Below, one piece after another: positions 14,963 through 23,245 of a stretch of 56,631 bases of DNA (position 1 is its first letter; each line of letters starts with the position of its first letter). A program made the position numbers and the translations under genes. The notes below the pieces were generated by a model, which did not search any database, had not been told where the DNA came from, and saw only the letters and a list, made by a program, of their open reading frames with translations. This stretch comes from Gemmatimonadota bacterium (lineage in GTDB: Bacteria > Gemmatimonadota > Gemmatimonadetes > Gemmatimonadales > Gemmatimonadaceae). The stretch spans positions 34,144-90,774 of the forward strand of contig QHVE01000022.1 of assembly GCA_003223455.1 (NCBI GenBank). Reading direction: 5' to 3'.

Positions 14963-16345
14963 TCAGCGCGCGTGCGCGGTCATCGGGAGACCGCCGCGCA
15001 CGCGCAGCGTGACGATCGGCTGCGGCACGACGGGCGCGCCGGGCACCAGCCGCAGCCGCCACCGGCGCGCGATGGTCGCGAGCGCGAGCGTCCCCTCGAG
15101 CCACGCGAACTGCTCGCCGATGCACACCCGCGTCCCCGCGCCGAACGGAAAGTAGGAGAACTTCGGCCGCGACGGATCGAGCGCGCTGCCGCCCGGCATC
15201 CAGCGCGTCGGCTGGAACCGATCGGCGTCGGGCCACCAGCGTGGATCGCGGTGCACGACCCACTGGCTCGTGAGCACGATCGTGCGCGCGGGCAGCACGT
15301 GCTCGCCGATGCGGTACGGCTGGAGCGCGCGTCGCCCGATGATCCACGCCGGCGGGAAGAGCCGCATGCTCTCCGTGAGCACGGCGCGCGTGAACGGGAG
15401 CCGCGCGAGATCGTCGGCGCCGAGCCGCTCGGCCGGCACCGCATCCACCTCGGCGTGGAGCGCCGACTCCACGTCGGGATGCTGCGACAGGAGATACCAC
15501 GTCCACGCGAGCAGGTTCGCCGTCGTCTCGTACCCGGCGAGCAGCAGCGTCATCGCCTCGTCGCGAAGCTGCCGATCGCTCATGCCGCCGCCGTCGCCCT
15601 CGCTGTCCTGCGCCATGAGCAGCATCGAGAGCAGGTCGCCGCGATCCTCGCCCGACGCGCGGCGTTCGGCGATGAGACGGTAGATCGTCGCGTCGAGCCG
15701 TTCGCGTCCGCGACGGAAGCGCAGCGTGGTCGGGATCGGGAGCTTCTCGAGCAGCTCGCCGAATGGGAGCACGCTGAGGTTGAACGCCTCGATCGCCGCA
15801 CTCAGGGCCTCACCGATCTCGTGGGCCTCGCCCTCGATATCGGTGTCGAACAGCGTCTTGCCGACCACGGCGAGCGTGTACGCCGCCATCTCGCGCGCGA
15901 CGTCGAGCCGCGCACCCTCGCGCCACTGCGCGGCACGACGGGCGGCGTACGTCGCCATCGTCTCCGCGTACGCCGTGATGCGCGCGCGGTGGAAGGCAGG
16001 CTGCGCGAGCCGGCGCTGGCGCAGGTGCAGATCGTCCTCGCTCGTGAGCAGTCCCTCGCCGAGCAGCATCCTGGCGCGCTCGAGACCGCGTCCCTTGTGG
16101 AACAGGCGTCCGTGCGTGACGAGCACGTCGCGGATGTCTTCCGGATCGCTGAGGAGAACGACCGGCTGCTTCGCGATGCGGATCCCCGCGACGTCGCCGT
16201 GGAGCTGTGCGAGCTCCTCGAACAGCGCGAGCGGCCGACGGATCACGGCCAGTGCGAACTCGCCCGGATAGCGCTGACGCGGGCCCGGCACCGAACCGAA
16301 GCCGCCGCGCTCGCGGGGGCGCCGCGGCGCGGGCGAGGACGACAC
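14963..16345 (-). CDS. Cytochrome P450
   Basis: A 460-residue P450 with the I-helix oxygen-activating motif AGYETTA, the K-helix ExxR in TESMRLFPPAW, and the heme loop FGAGTRVCIGEQFAWLEG with the Cys thiolate ligand. There is no N-terminal anchor, so it is a soluble bacterial type that needs external redox partners, none of which are nearby. The substrate cannot be inferred from sequence. The start is a GTG two bases after the stop of the NarL-type regulator gene, so the two are probably cotranscribed. Coordination of a P450 with a response regulator and a multicopper oxidase upstream suggests an oxygen- or redox-linked response. Confidence 0.93.
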   Translation of the reverse strand: MSSSPAPRRPRERGGFGSVPGPRQRYPGEFALAVIRRPLALFEELAQLHGDVAGIRIAKQPVVLLSDPEDIRDVLVTHGRLFHKGRGLERARMLLGEGLLTSEDDLHLRQRRLAQPAFHRARITAYAETMATYAARRAAQWREGARLDVAREMAAYTLAVVGKTLFDTDIEGEAHEIGEALSAAIEAFNLSVLPFGELLEKLPIPTTLRFRRGRERLDATIYRLIAERRASGEDRGDLLSMLLMAQDSEGDGGGMSDRQLRDEAMTLLLAGYETTANLLAWTWYLLSQHPDVESALHAEVDAVPAERLGADDLARLPFTRAVLTESMRLFPPAWIIGRRALQPYRIGEHVLPARTIVLTSQWVVHRDPRWWPDADRFQPTRWMPGGSALDPSRPKFSYFPFGAGTRVCIGEQFAWLEGTLALATIARRWRLRLVPGAPVVPQPIVTLRVRGGLPMTAHAR

Positions 16346-16347
16346 GC

Positions 16348-17013
16348 TCAGACCGTCTTCAGCAGGCCGAGTCGGAGGCAGAACTGCACGTAGTCCGAGC
16401 GGTGCGAGAGCCCGAGCTTCTCGGTGATGCGCTGCTTGTACGTCTCGACCGTCTTCGGGCTGATGAACAGCCGCTCGCCGATCTCCGACGCCGAGTATCC
16501 GCCCGCGACGTGGACCAGCACGTCGCGCTCACGCTCGGTGAGCTGCTGGTACTGCGCACGCTCGTCGGCGTGCTCGCCGCGCTTCGACACCTGCCGGGCG
16601 AGCGCGCGCGCGGCGCTCGCCTGCACGTAGTTGTCGCCCGCGGCCACGGCGCGGACCGCATCGGCGAGCTCGCGGTCGGCGGCGTTCTTGACGAGGTAGC
16701 CCGCCGCGCCGGCCTCGAGAAGGTTCACGAGGAACTCGTCCTCGGTGTGCATGGTGAGGATGAGCACGCGCGTCGCGAGGTTCTTCCCGATGATCTCCTT
16801 CGTCGCGGTGAGCCCGTCCATCTGCGGCATGTCGAGGTCGAGCACGGCGACGTGCGGCGACAACCGCTCGACGAGGGCGACCGCGTCGCGGCCATTCGAC
16901 GCTTCACCCACGACCTCGATGTCCTTGCTCGTGCCGAGGAGTGCCTTGAGCCCGGCGCGGACGACGAGATGGTCGTCGGCGAGGATGACGCGGATCACAT
17001 CGGGACGGGACAT
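16348..17013 (-). CDS. NarL/FixJ-family response regulator
   Basis: A 221-residue regulator: receiver domain with the acidic pair in ILADDHLVVRAG, phosphoacceptor Asp in AVLDLDMPQMDG, Thr in LILTMHTED, and Lys in GYLVKNAAD. A LuxR-type helix-turn-helix follows (LTERERDVLVHVAGGYSASEIGERLFISPKTVETYKQ has the classic spacing of the last motif). The ATG at 17013 is chosen since the receiver begins right after it. An upstream in-frame TTG would add 14 residues. The likely partner is the PAS histidine kinase at 18391-19557, across the multicopper oxidase gene. It is close in sequence pattern to the regulator at 48227. Confidence 0.92.
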   Translation of the reverse strand: MSRPDVIRVILADDHLVVRAGLKALLGTSKDIEVVGEASNGRDAVALVERLSPHVAVLDLDMPQMDGLTATKEIIGKNLATRVLILTMHTEDEFLVNLLEAGAAGYLVKNAADRELADAVRAVAAGDNYVQASAARALARQVSKRGEHADERAQYQQLTERERDVLVHVAGGYSASEIGERLFISPKTVETYKQRITEKLGLSHRSDYVQFCLRLGLLKTV

Positions 17014-17094
17014 GGGAGGGAGTGTTGGACGGTCGAACCGTTTAACGGTTCGCAAGAGTAACGTGCTCGGCGCCGCTTCCCGTACTACCTCATA

Positions 17095-18219
17095 CTACTT
17101 CTGCACCACCAGCGCCGTCACCATCCCGAACATGCCGTGCTCGCTCTCGGCGTGCGGGAGGATGTGGCAGTGGAAGGCCCAGGTGCCGGGATTGGTGCAG
17201 TTCACGATCACGTCCCACCGCTCGCCCGGGGCGATGTTGAGCGTGTCGCACTTCCAGGGGGCGGGCACCGGCCAGCCGTCCTTGGCGATCACGGTCTGAT
17301 GCATCCCGTGCAGGTGCATCGGGTGAATCATCATCCCCTCGTTCATGTATCGGATGCGGACCTTCTGGCCGAGCTTGGCAACGATCGGCAGGGTGGCCGG
17401 GAAGCTCTTGCCGTTGAACGTGTAGCCGTGCGCCCCGTCGTTCAGGATGAACACGACGTCCTGATCGACCTTCGGCTCCTGTGCCTTGTTCCTGGGCTCG
17501 ACGATGAATGCGCCGAGGAGCCCGAGCCCCACCTGCGTCGCCGCGTTGTGATGGGAGTGGTACATGTGCGAGCCGGCGTTCGGCACCGTGAACTCGTAGG
17601 TGAAGCTCTGGCCAGGCTTCACCGGCGGCTGGGTGATGAACGGGACGCCGTCCATGTCGTTCTGCAGCTCGCAGCCGTGGAAATGGATCGCCGTGGACTG
17701 GGTGAGCTGGTTCTTCAGCACGACCCGCACGCGGTCACCCTCGCGGACGCGAATCTGTGGGCCCGGCACCTGGCCATTGTAGGCCATCGCCTTCACCATC
17801 TGACCGGGAGCGGTCTCCCACTGCATCTCGCTCGCGGTGATCTCGAAGACCTTCACGCCGTTCACGATCTTCGGCTCGAAGGGCTGGTTTCCGTAGACGG
17901 CGGTCTTGGCCGGAAACGCCTTGATGCCCTTCTCGTGCATCGCGTCCATCGCGTCGGCCGCGCTCAGGGCGCCGGGGGCGGGCTTGACGGTATCGTGCGC
18001 CCCCATCGTTCCGCCGGTCTGGCCTGATTCCGGTCGAACCGGAACAGCGGCTGCGGGCTTCTGTGCCTGGGCACCGCTCTGGCCGCCATCCTTCCCGCAG
18101 GCGACGAGCGCACCACCGACGGCGGAGAGCGAGGCGGTACGAAGGAAGGTGCGGCGGCTGGTCGGCGCCTCAGCGAGAGTCGCCAGCGTATCGTCGGCGT
18201 GCGACATGATCTTCGACAT
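17095..18219 (-). CDS. Two-domain multicopper oxidase (laccase-like), exported
   Basis: A 374-residue protein with a twin-arginine-like, lipoprotein-type leader (SRRTFLRT, then GGALVACGKDGG) and a Pro/Ala/Gln-rich linker to about residue 75. Two cupredoxin domains follow. Domain 1 carries HFHGCE and MYHSHH, copper-binding His but no type 1 Cys. Domain 2 carries HPMHLHG and HCHILPHAESEHGM, the full type 1/2/3 set with an axial Met. A type 1 site only in domain 2 matches small-laccase-like type B enzymes, which act as trimers. It oxidises phenols or metals with O2. It lies beside a two-component system with which it is probably co-regulated. Confidence 0.9.
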   Translation of the reverse strand: MSKIMSHADDTLATLAEAPTSRRTFLRTASLSAVGGALVACGKDGGQSGAQAQKPAAAVPVRPESGQTGGTMGAHDTVKPAPGALSAADAMDAMHEKGIKAFPAKTAVYGNQPFEPKIVNGVKVFEITASEMQWETAPGQMVKAMAYNGQVPGPQIRVREGDRVRVVLKNQLTQSTAIHFHGCELQNDMDGVPFITQPPVKPGQSFTYEFTVPNAGSHMYHSHHNAATQVGLGLLGAFIVEPRNKAQEPKVDQDVVFILNDGAHGYTFNGKSFPATLPIVAKLGQKVRIRYMNEGMMIHPMHLHGMHQTVIAKDGWPVPAPWKCDTLNIAPGERWDVIVNCTNPGTWAFHCHILPHAESEHGMFGMVTALVVQK

Positions 18220-18289
18220 GTTTGGTCCAGGGTCGTAGAGGAAAAGATCGGACGCCAGGGAATCTCGTCGGCCTCAGCCTTCCGTCATG

Positions 18290-18305
18290 TCGGACTAAAG
18301 CCCGA
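18290..18305. promoter_or_regulatory. Candidate palindromic operator, DosR-box-like
   Basis: TCGGACTAAAGCCCGA is an imperfect palindrome in the divergent gap between the multicopper oxidase and histidine kinase genes. It resembles the NarL-family DosR box GGGACTWWAGTCCC in centre and spacing. The match is judged by eye only. Confidence 0.35.
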
Positions 18306-18390
18306 TATTTGGTCGCGCGAGCCTGACCGGGTCACAGGGAAACTCCCGACACGCCTGGAACCGAAAATCGCGGTGGAGCCGCGCGACCAG

Positions 18391-19557
18391 ATGAAAGAAG
18401 CAACGAACGCGGTCGAGCGTGCCGCCATGCAGCAGGTGCTGCCGCCGGACCTGTACTCGAGCTTCCTCGCGATCTCGGCGGATGCCGTCATCGCCGTGGA
18501 CGACGAACAGCGCATCATCTTCTTCAACGAGGGTGCGGAGAAGATCTTCGGCTGGTCGGCGGCCGAGGTGGGAGGCAAGTACCTAGCGATGCTGCTGCCG
18601 GAGCGGTTTCGCCCGTCGCACCGCGGGCACGTGCAGGGATTCGGTGCGGCGCACGGTCGGGCGCGCCTGATGGGTGAGCGCCAGGAGATCTCCGGACTGC
18701 GCAAGTCGGGGGAGGAGTTCCCCGCCGAGGCCTCGATCCAGCGCATGGTGATCGAAGGGAAGGACATCTACGCCGCCGTTCTTCGCGACGTGAGCGCGCG
18801 CTACCGCGCCGAGGAAGCGCTGCATCAGGCGATCCGCGCGCGGGACGACATGATGGGGATCGTGTCGCACGACCTGCGCAACCCGGCGAGCGCGGTGAAG
18901 ATGCTCGCGCGCAGCATCCTCGCCGAATCTCGCGAGCGCGACGACATTCCTCCCGACGTCGCCGAGCGCGTGGAGGTCATGCAGCAGGCCGCGGTCCAGA
19001 TCGACGCCCTGATCCAGGACCTGCTCGACGTGACGCGACTCGAGGCGGGTCGGCTCACCGTGCTGCCGCGCGACGTGGACCCCGTCCCCCTCGTCGAGGA
19101 CGCGCTCTACGCGATGCGCACGCTCGCCGAGAGCAGCGGGGTCGCGCTGGACGCGGCGTTCGAGCGAGAGCTGCCGATGGTGCACGCCGACCCCGAGCGC
19201 GTCACGCAACTGCTCTCCAACCTCGTGGGAAACGCCCTCAAGTTCACGCCGGCGGGAGGGCGCGTGGAGGTGCGCGTGCAGCCGTACGACGACGGCGCGA
19301 TGGTGAGCGTGATCGACACTGGGGAGGGGATTCCGGCGGACCAGCTGCCGCACGTGTTCGACCGCTTCTTCCAGGTCTCGAACAGCCGCGCGGGGGCACG
19401 CCACGGCGCGGGGCTGGGGCTGCCGATCGCGCGCGGCATCGTCGAGGCGCACGGGGGCACGATCTGGATCGAGAGTGCAGCGGGGCGAGGCACGACGGTG
19501 CGGTTCACCCTGCCCGCCGCGCGCGGAGAGCGGGTCGGCGTGGCCTCGGCGCGATAA
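18391..19557 (+). CDS. PAS-domain sensor histidine kinase
   Basis: A 388-residue cytosolic kinase with no membrane segments. A PAS domain (about 20-145, FLAISADAVIAVDDEQRIIFFNEGAEKIFGWSA pattern) is followed by a dimerisation helix with the phospho-His in MGIVSHDLRNPASAV (HisKA type) and an HATPase domain with N box NLVGNALKFTP, G1 DTGEGIP and G2 GAGLGLPIARGI. It senses an intracellular signal, perhaps redox or a small ligand, which the PAS sequence does not reveal. The ATG at 18391 was selected near the PAS onset, although a GTG 18 bases upstream is possible. It is divergent from the multicopper oxidase and regulator genes, its probable circuit. Confidence 0.9.
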   Translation: MKEATNAVERAAMQQVLPPDLYSSFLAISADAVIAVDDEQRIIFFNEGAEKIFGWSAAEVGGKYLAMLLPERFRPSHRGHVQGFGAAHGRARLMGERQEISGLRKSGEEFPAEASIQRMVIEGKDIYAAVLRDVSARYRAEEALHQAIRARDDMMGIVSHDLRNPASAVKMLARSILAESRERDDIPPDVAERVEVMQQAAVQIDALIQDLLDVTRLEAGRLTVLPRDVDPVPLVEDALYAMRTLAESSGVALDAAFERELPMVHADPERVTQLLSNLVGNALKFTPAGGRVEVRVQPYDDGAMVSVIDTGEGIPADQLPHVFDRFFQVSNSRAGARHGAGLGLPIARGIVEAHGGTIWIESAAGRGTTVRFTLPAARGERVGVASAR

Positions 19558-19716
19558 GCGCCGAGCGGGCGGCCGGCGTCCAATCCACAGCCATGGTCCC
19601 ATGAGGAGTCGGTCGGCAGTCCACGTCTCGCCGTCGGCGACGACGGGCTCGTCGATCGCGCGCGGCGTGGCGACGTCGACGCGTTCGAGCAGCTCTACCG
19701 ACTGCACTCGGGCCGG

Positions 19717-20166
19717 GTGTACGCGCTGTGCCTGCGGCTCGCCGCCGATGCGACGGTGGCGCGCGAGCTGACGCAGGACACGTTCGTGCGGGCGTGGGAA
19801 GCGCTGCCGCGGTTCCGTGCCGAGGCGAATCTGACGACGTGGCTGCACCGCATCGCCGTGAACGCGATGCTCGAGCGGCGCCGCGGAGAGAAGCGTCGTG
19901 CGGCGCGCGTCTCGCTCGCCGACGACGAGGACGAGGCGGAGATGGTCGTGAGTGGTGTGGTGATGGCGCCGGACGTCGCGACGGCGATCGATCTCGAGCG
20001 CGCGATCGGCGCACTGCCGCCGGGGGTGCGACGGGCGTTCGTGCTGCACGACGTGGAGGGATACACGCACGAGGAGATCGCGACGATGACGGGGCTGGCG
20101 GCCGGCACGCTCCGCGCGCAGCTGCATCGCGCCCGGCAGCTTCTGATGAGGGTCCTGAGCCTATGA
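19717..20166 (+). CDS. ECF RNA polymerase sigma factor (5' end uncertain)
   Basis: From the GTG at 19717 the frame gives 149 residues with sigma-70 region 2 (ELTQDTFVRAWEALPRFRAEANLTTWLHRIAVNAML) and region 4 (GVRRAFVLHDVEGYTHEEIATMTGLAAGTLRAQLHRARQLL). Real coding almost surely extends upstream in the same frame: DDGLVDRARRGDVDAFEQLYRLHSGR is the start of a normal region 2. Yet no ATG, GTG or TTG occurs in that frame back to the kinase stop at 19555-19557. Out-of-frame ATGs lie at 19593 and 19601, suggesting an indel or unusual start. The anti-sigma-like gene overlaps its stop (ATGA). Confidence 0.85.
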   Translation: MYALCLRLAADATVARELTQDTFVRAWEALPRFRAEANLTTWLHRIAVNAMLERRRGEKRRAARVSLADDEDEAEMVVSGVVMAPDVATAIDLERAIGALPPGVRRAFVLHDVEGYTHEEIATMTGLAAGTLRAQLHRARQLLMRVLSL

Positions 20167-20720
20167 GCGAACACACTTCCCCCGAGGACCGCCTCGACGA
20201 GCTGACGGCGGAGCTGCCGCGCGAGGTCGCGCCGCCACCCGATCTCTGGCCGGCGATCCGTGCCGAGCTCGCACCACGCTCGGGACGGACGATTCACTGG
20301 AATCCGCGCTGGCGTCTCGCTGCGGCTGGTTTGCTCGTCGCGGCCAGCTCGTCGATCATCACGCTGCTGGCCGTGCGCTCGAGGGAGCCGGCGCGGGAAT
20401 CGTCCGTGGTCGCGTCGACGGATTCCGCGCCGACCGCCGGAGAGCGTCTGCCGGCGCATCTGCTCGTCGCCGAGCGCGGGTACGCACGGAGCATCGACGC
20501 GCTCTGGCGGACGCTGGACGAGCGGCGCGACTCGCTCGCGCCGTCCACGGTGGCGACGGTCGAGCGGAGTCTGCGCATCGCCGACTCGGCGATCGCCGAG
20601 GCGCGCTCGGCGCTCGAGCGCGATCCGGCGAATCGCGTGCTGGCCGACCTACTCGTGTCGAACTACGAGCGGAAGATCGACCTCCTGCGGCGAGCGACCG
20701 AGCTCGCTCCGCGCACGTGA
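20163..20720 (+). CDS. Putative anti-sigma factor, single-pass membrane protein
   Basis: A 185-residue protein: an acidic N-terminus (DRLDELTAELPREVAPPPDLWPAIRAEL), one transmembrane helix (about 48-66, LAAAGLLVAASSSIITLLAV) and a helical extracytoplasmic domain rich in Arg, Ala and Asp. No zinc-binding His-Cys motif is present, so it is not a classical ZAS domain. The assignment rests on its position overlapping the sigma factor stop and the cytoplasmic/membrane/periplasmic layout. It should hold the sigma factor at the membrane until a signal arrives. Its own stop overlaps the GTG start of the next gene. Confidence 0.7.
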   Translation: MSEHTSPEDRLDELTAELPREVAPPPDLWPAIRAELAPRSGRTIHWNPRWRLAAAGLLVAASSSIITLLAVRSREPARESSVVASTDSAPTAGERLPAHLLVAERGYARSIDALWRTLDERRDSLAPSTVATVERSLRIADSAIAEARSALERDPANRVLADLLVSNYERKIDLLRRATELAPRT

Positions 20721-21613
20721 CGCGCGCACGCGTGCAGCGAATCGTGGTCGTCCTCATCGCGGTGGTGACGAGCGCGACGTCGCTGCACGCGCAGCAGAAG
20801 GTGCATACGGCCTACGCCACCACGCCGGATGTCTCGGTGCGACTGTTCGCCTCGGTCGGGACCGTACAGGTCGTCGGCTGGGACAAGGACAGCGTCGTCG
20901 TGAGCGGCATCGTGGCGTCGGGCTCTCAGGTCTCGCTCGGCACGCCGGGCGCGGGTCCCACGCGCGGGCTCAAGCTGTTCGTCGAGTCGCCGACGGAGCA
21001 GGCGGTGCGCGAGGGGTCGCTCACGGTGCGCGTGCCGCGCGGCGCACGCGTCTGGCTCAAGACCGGAAGCTCCGACGTGACGGCGAGCGAGGTGACGGGA
21101 GGACTCGACCTGAACGTGGTCGGCGGCTCGATCACGGTGCACGGCAGCCCGCGCGAGCTGCGCGCCGAAAGCATGGACGGCGCGGTGACGATCGACGGTA
21201 CGCCGTCGTGGATGCGCGTGAAGACGGCGACGGGCGACATCGCGCTGCGCGGGGGCGAGGACATCGGCGCCTCGACGATCAGCGGCACGATCGACGCGCG
21301 CGGCGGCGAGGTGGAGCGTGTGAAGCTGGAGTCGACGACGGGGGCGATTCGTTTCGCACTCGGGCTGACGCGCGGTGCCTCGGTGGAGATGGAGACGCAC
21401 AGCGGGCCGATCGACGTGCAGCTCTCGCGCAAGATGCCGCCGGAGGTGGACGCGGCCACGGTGACCGCGACGATCGAGAACGCGTGGTCCAAGATACCGC
21501 CGGTGCCAGGGCGCGAAGGGCGCGGGATGTCGCTCGCGATCGGTGGCGGGCAGATGGGTGGACGCGTCGTGCTGCGAAGCTTCAAGGGCAAGATCACGCT
21601 GCGCGGGATGTGA
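20717..21613 (+). CDS. Exported DUF4097-like beta-strand repeat protein
   Basis: A 298-residue protein with a signal peptide (VVVLIAVVTSATSLHAQ) and repeated short beta strands such as VGTVQVVGWD, GSLTVRVPRGARVWL, GGLDLNVVGGSITVHG and MDGAVTIDG, each ending in Gly/Asp turns. This is the parallel beta-helix pattern of DUF4097/DUF2807 'adhesin-like' proteins, often encoded beside ECF sigma and anti-sigma genes. It starts at a GTG overlapping the previous stop (GTGA). It is probably an envelope-stress output or sensor of the sigma factor. No enzyme motif is seen. Confidence 0.75.
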   Translation: MTRARVQRIVVVLIAVVTSATSLHAQQKVHTAYATTPDVSVRLFASVGTVQVVGWDKDSVVVSGIVASGSQVSLGTPGAGPTRGLKLFVESPTEQAVREGSLTVRVPRGARVWLKTGSSDVTASEVTGGLDLNVVGGSITVHGSPRELRAESMDGAVTIDGTPSWMRVKTATGDIALRGGEDIGASTISGTIDARGGEVERVKLESTTGAIRFALGLTRGASVEMETHSGPIDVQLSRKMPPEVDAATVTATIENAWSKIPPVPGREGRGMSLAIGGGQMGGRVVLRSFKGKITLRGM

Positions 21614-21676
21614 GCGCTCGATAAGCACACCGCGCATGCACGGCATCTCACGAGCATCACCTTCATGGAGCTCGAG

Positions 21677-22198
21677 ATGTCAAAGACTCGTTCCCGTGCT
21701 GCACGCACCGCGCTGCTGGCGTCGCTCGGCGGCGCGATCCTGCTGCTCTCCGGTGCAGCCTCTTCGTCTCACGCCGCGTGGTTCAAGGGCGGCCCGTGGA
21801 TCTCGATCGAGACGCCGATCAATCCGTACGACGTGCCGGCGCGCGGCGCGCTGTTCCTCGTCCACACCTTCCACCATGCCGTACCGACGAATCTCACTGT
21901 CGAAGCGCGAGCGGAGGGGCTCGTGGACGGAAAGCGGCGCACGGTGCCGCTCTCGCCGAGCGCGCTGCGCACCGGCACGTTCGCCGTACGCAATGAGTGG
22001 GGCGCGAGGGGGACGTGGAGCGTGCTGATCGTCGCCACGCAACCCGAGCCGAAGGCGAGCATCCAGGCAGTGGTGGACGTCGGTACGGACGGGGGCGTCT
22101 CCCGGGTCACGCTGCCGCAGCGGATGATGACTGCGGCGGACGTCGATCGCAGCCTGCGCGAGCGTGCCGGTGCGCCGGTGACCGTCGGCGCTCGATGA
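21677..22198 (+). CDS. Exported hypothetical protein
   Basis: A 173-residue secreted protein with signal peptide (RTALLASLGGAILLLSGAASSSHA). The mature domain is a likely beta sandwich: WFKGGPWISIETPINPYD, GALFLVHTFHHA and GTWSVLIVATQPEP. The ATG at 21677 is chosen over one at 21665 because GGAG lies 6-9 bases upstream. Its C-terminus is charged. It lies in the same direction as the sigma group after 63 bases, possibly the last gene of that operon. Family not recognised. Confidence 0.7.
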   Translation: MSKTRSRAARTALLASLGGAILLLSGAASSSHAAWFKGGPWISIETPINPYDVPARGALFLVHTFHHAVPTNLTVEARAEGLVDGKRRTVPLSPSALRTGTFAVRNEWGARGTWSVLIVATQPEPKASIQAVVDVGTDGGVSRVTLPQRMMTAADVDRSLRERAGAPVTVGAR

Positions 22199-22210
22199 GG
22201 AGACGGGGCG

Positions 22211-23245
22211 CTACCGCGAGAGCAGCTTCATCGCGGAGCGCCCTTCCTGCTCCACCTGCGCGATCGTGCACCGCCGCGGCGGCTTGTCGGGACGCCAGCG
22301 CAGGAACGACGTGCCGTGGCGGAAGCGGCCGCCGGAGAAGTGATCGTACTGCACCTCGACGACGAGCTTCGGCGCGAGCGGTTGCCATTCGGCGGAGCGT
22401 GCGGTACTCCATCGGCTCGGGCCGCCCGGTGCCTGGCCCGTGAATCCGGGCGGCTTCACGAGCGTCTCGAGCTGCTTCGTCACCGCCGGCTTCGCATCAT
22501 TGGGGATGTTCGACGTGAAGCCGACGTGGTGCAGCAGGCCACCCTCGTCATAGAGGCCGAGCAGCAGCGAGCCGACGAGCTTGCCCTTCGACGCGTAGCG
22601 GAAGCCGCCGACGACGCACTCCGCGGTGCGCATGGACTTCATCTTCTGCATGCCGTCGCGTGTACCCGATTGATACGGCAGGTCGAGCTGCTTGGCGATC
22701 ACGCCGTCGAGGCCACCACCGACCGAACGGAACCAGCGTTTCACCGTCGCCATCTTCGTCGTCGCCGGCGAGAGCTTCACGCGCAGCGAGACGGGCACTT
22801 CGGCGGCGACGAACGCCTCGAGCGCGGCACGGCGCTCGGCAAGCGGACGAGAGACGAGGGACTTGCCCTTCGCGTCGACGAGGAGGTCGAACACGATGAA
22901 CGACGCGGGACTCTCGGTGCTGAGCAGCTTGATGCGGCTCGCAGCCGGGTGGATGCGCAGGAGGAGCTCGTCGAACGAGAGCTCGCCGTCCTTCGGGACG
23001 ACGATCTCGCCGTCGAGGGCGAACCGCCGCGCGCGTACCTGCCGCACCATCTCGACCAGTTCGGGGAAGTAGCGCGTGAGCGGCTTCCCCGCCTTGGACA
23101 TGAGGTCGACCTTGGCGCCGTCGCGGAAGACGAGGCAGCGAAAGCCATCCCACTTCGGCTCGTACTGCCAGTCGTCGCCGACGGGAAGCTCGTCGACGAG
23201 CCGCGCCTCCATGGGCGCGTAGGTGCGCGCAACCGGGAGCGTCAC
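22211..23245 (-). CDS. ATP-dependent DNA ligase (LigD ligase-domain type)
   Basis: A 344-residue ligase: nucleotidyltransferase domain with the AMP-binding lysine K31 in YEPKWDGFRCLVF (motif I), DGEIVVP (motif III), FDLLVD (motif IIIa), DGVIAKQ (motif IV) and KMKSMRTAE (motif V), then an OB-fold C-terminus. It seals nicks using ATP. It starts at a GTG overlapping the polymerase gene's stop (GTGA), so the two halves of a LigD system are separate, translationally coupled proteins. No Ku or 3'-phosphoesterase is nearby. The gene would take part in bacterial end-joining or other repair. Confidence 0.92.
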   Translation of the reverse strand: MTLPVARTYAPMEARLVDELPVGDDWQYEPKWDGFRCLVFRDGAKVDLMSKAGKPLTRYFPELVEMVRQVRARRFALDGEIVVPKDGELSFDELLLRIHPAASRIKLLSTESPASFIVFDLLVDAKGKSLVSRPLAERRAALEAFVAAEVPVSLRVKLSPATTKMATVKRWFRSVGGGLDGVIAKQLDLPYQSGTRDGMQKMKSMRTAECVVGGFRYASKGKLVGSLLLGLYDEGGLLHHVGFTSNIPNDAKPAVTKQLETLVKPPGFTGQAPGGPSRWSTARSAEWQPLAPKLVVEVQYDHFSGGRFRHGTSFLRWRPDKPPRRCTIAQVEQEGRSAMKLLSR

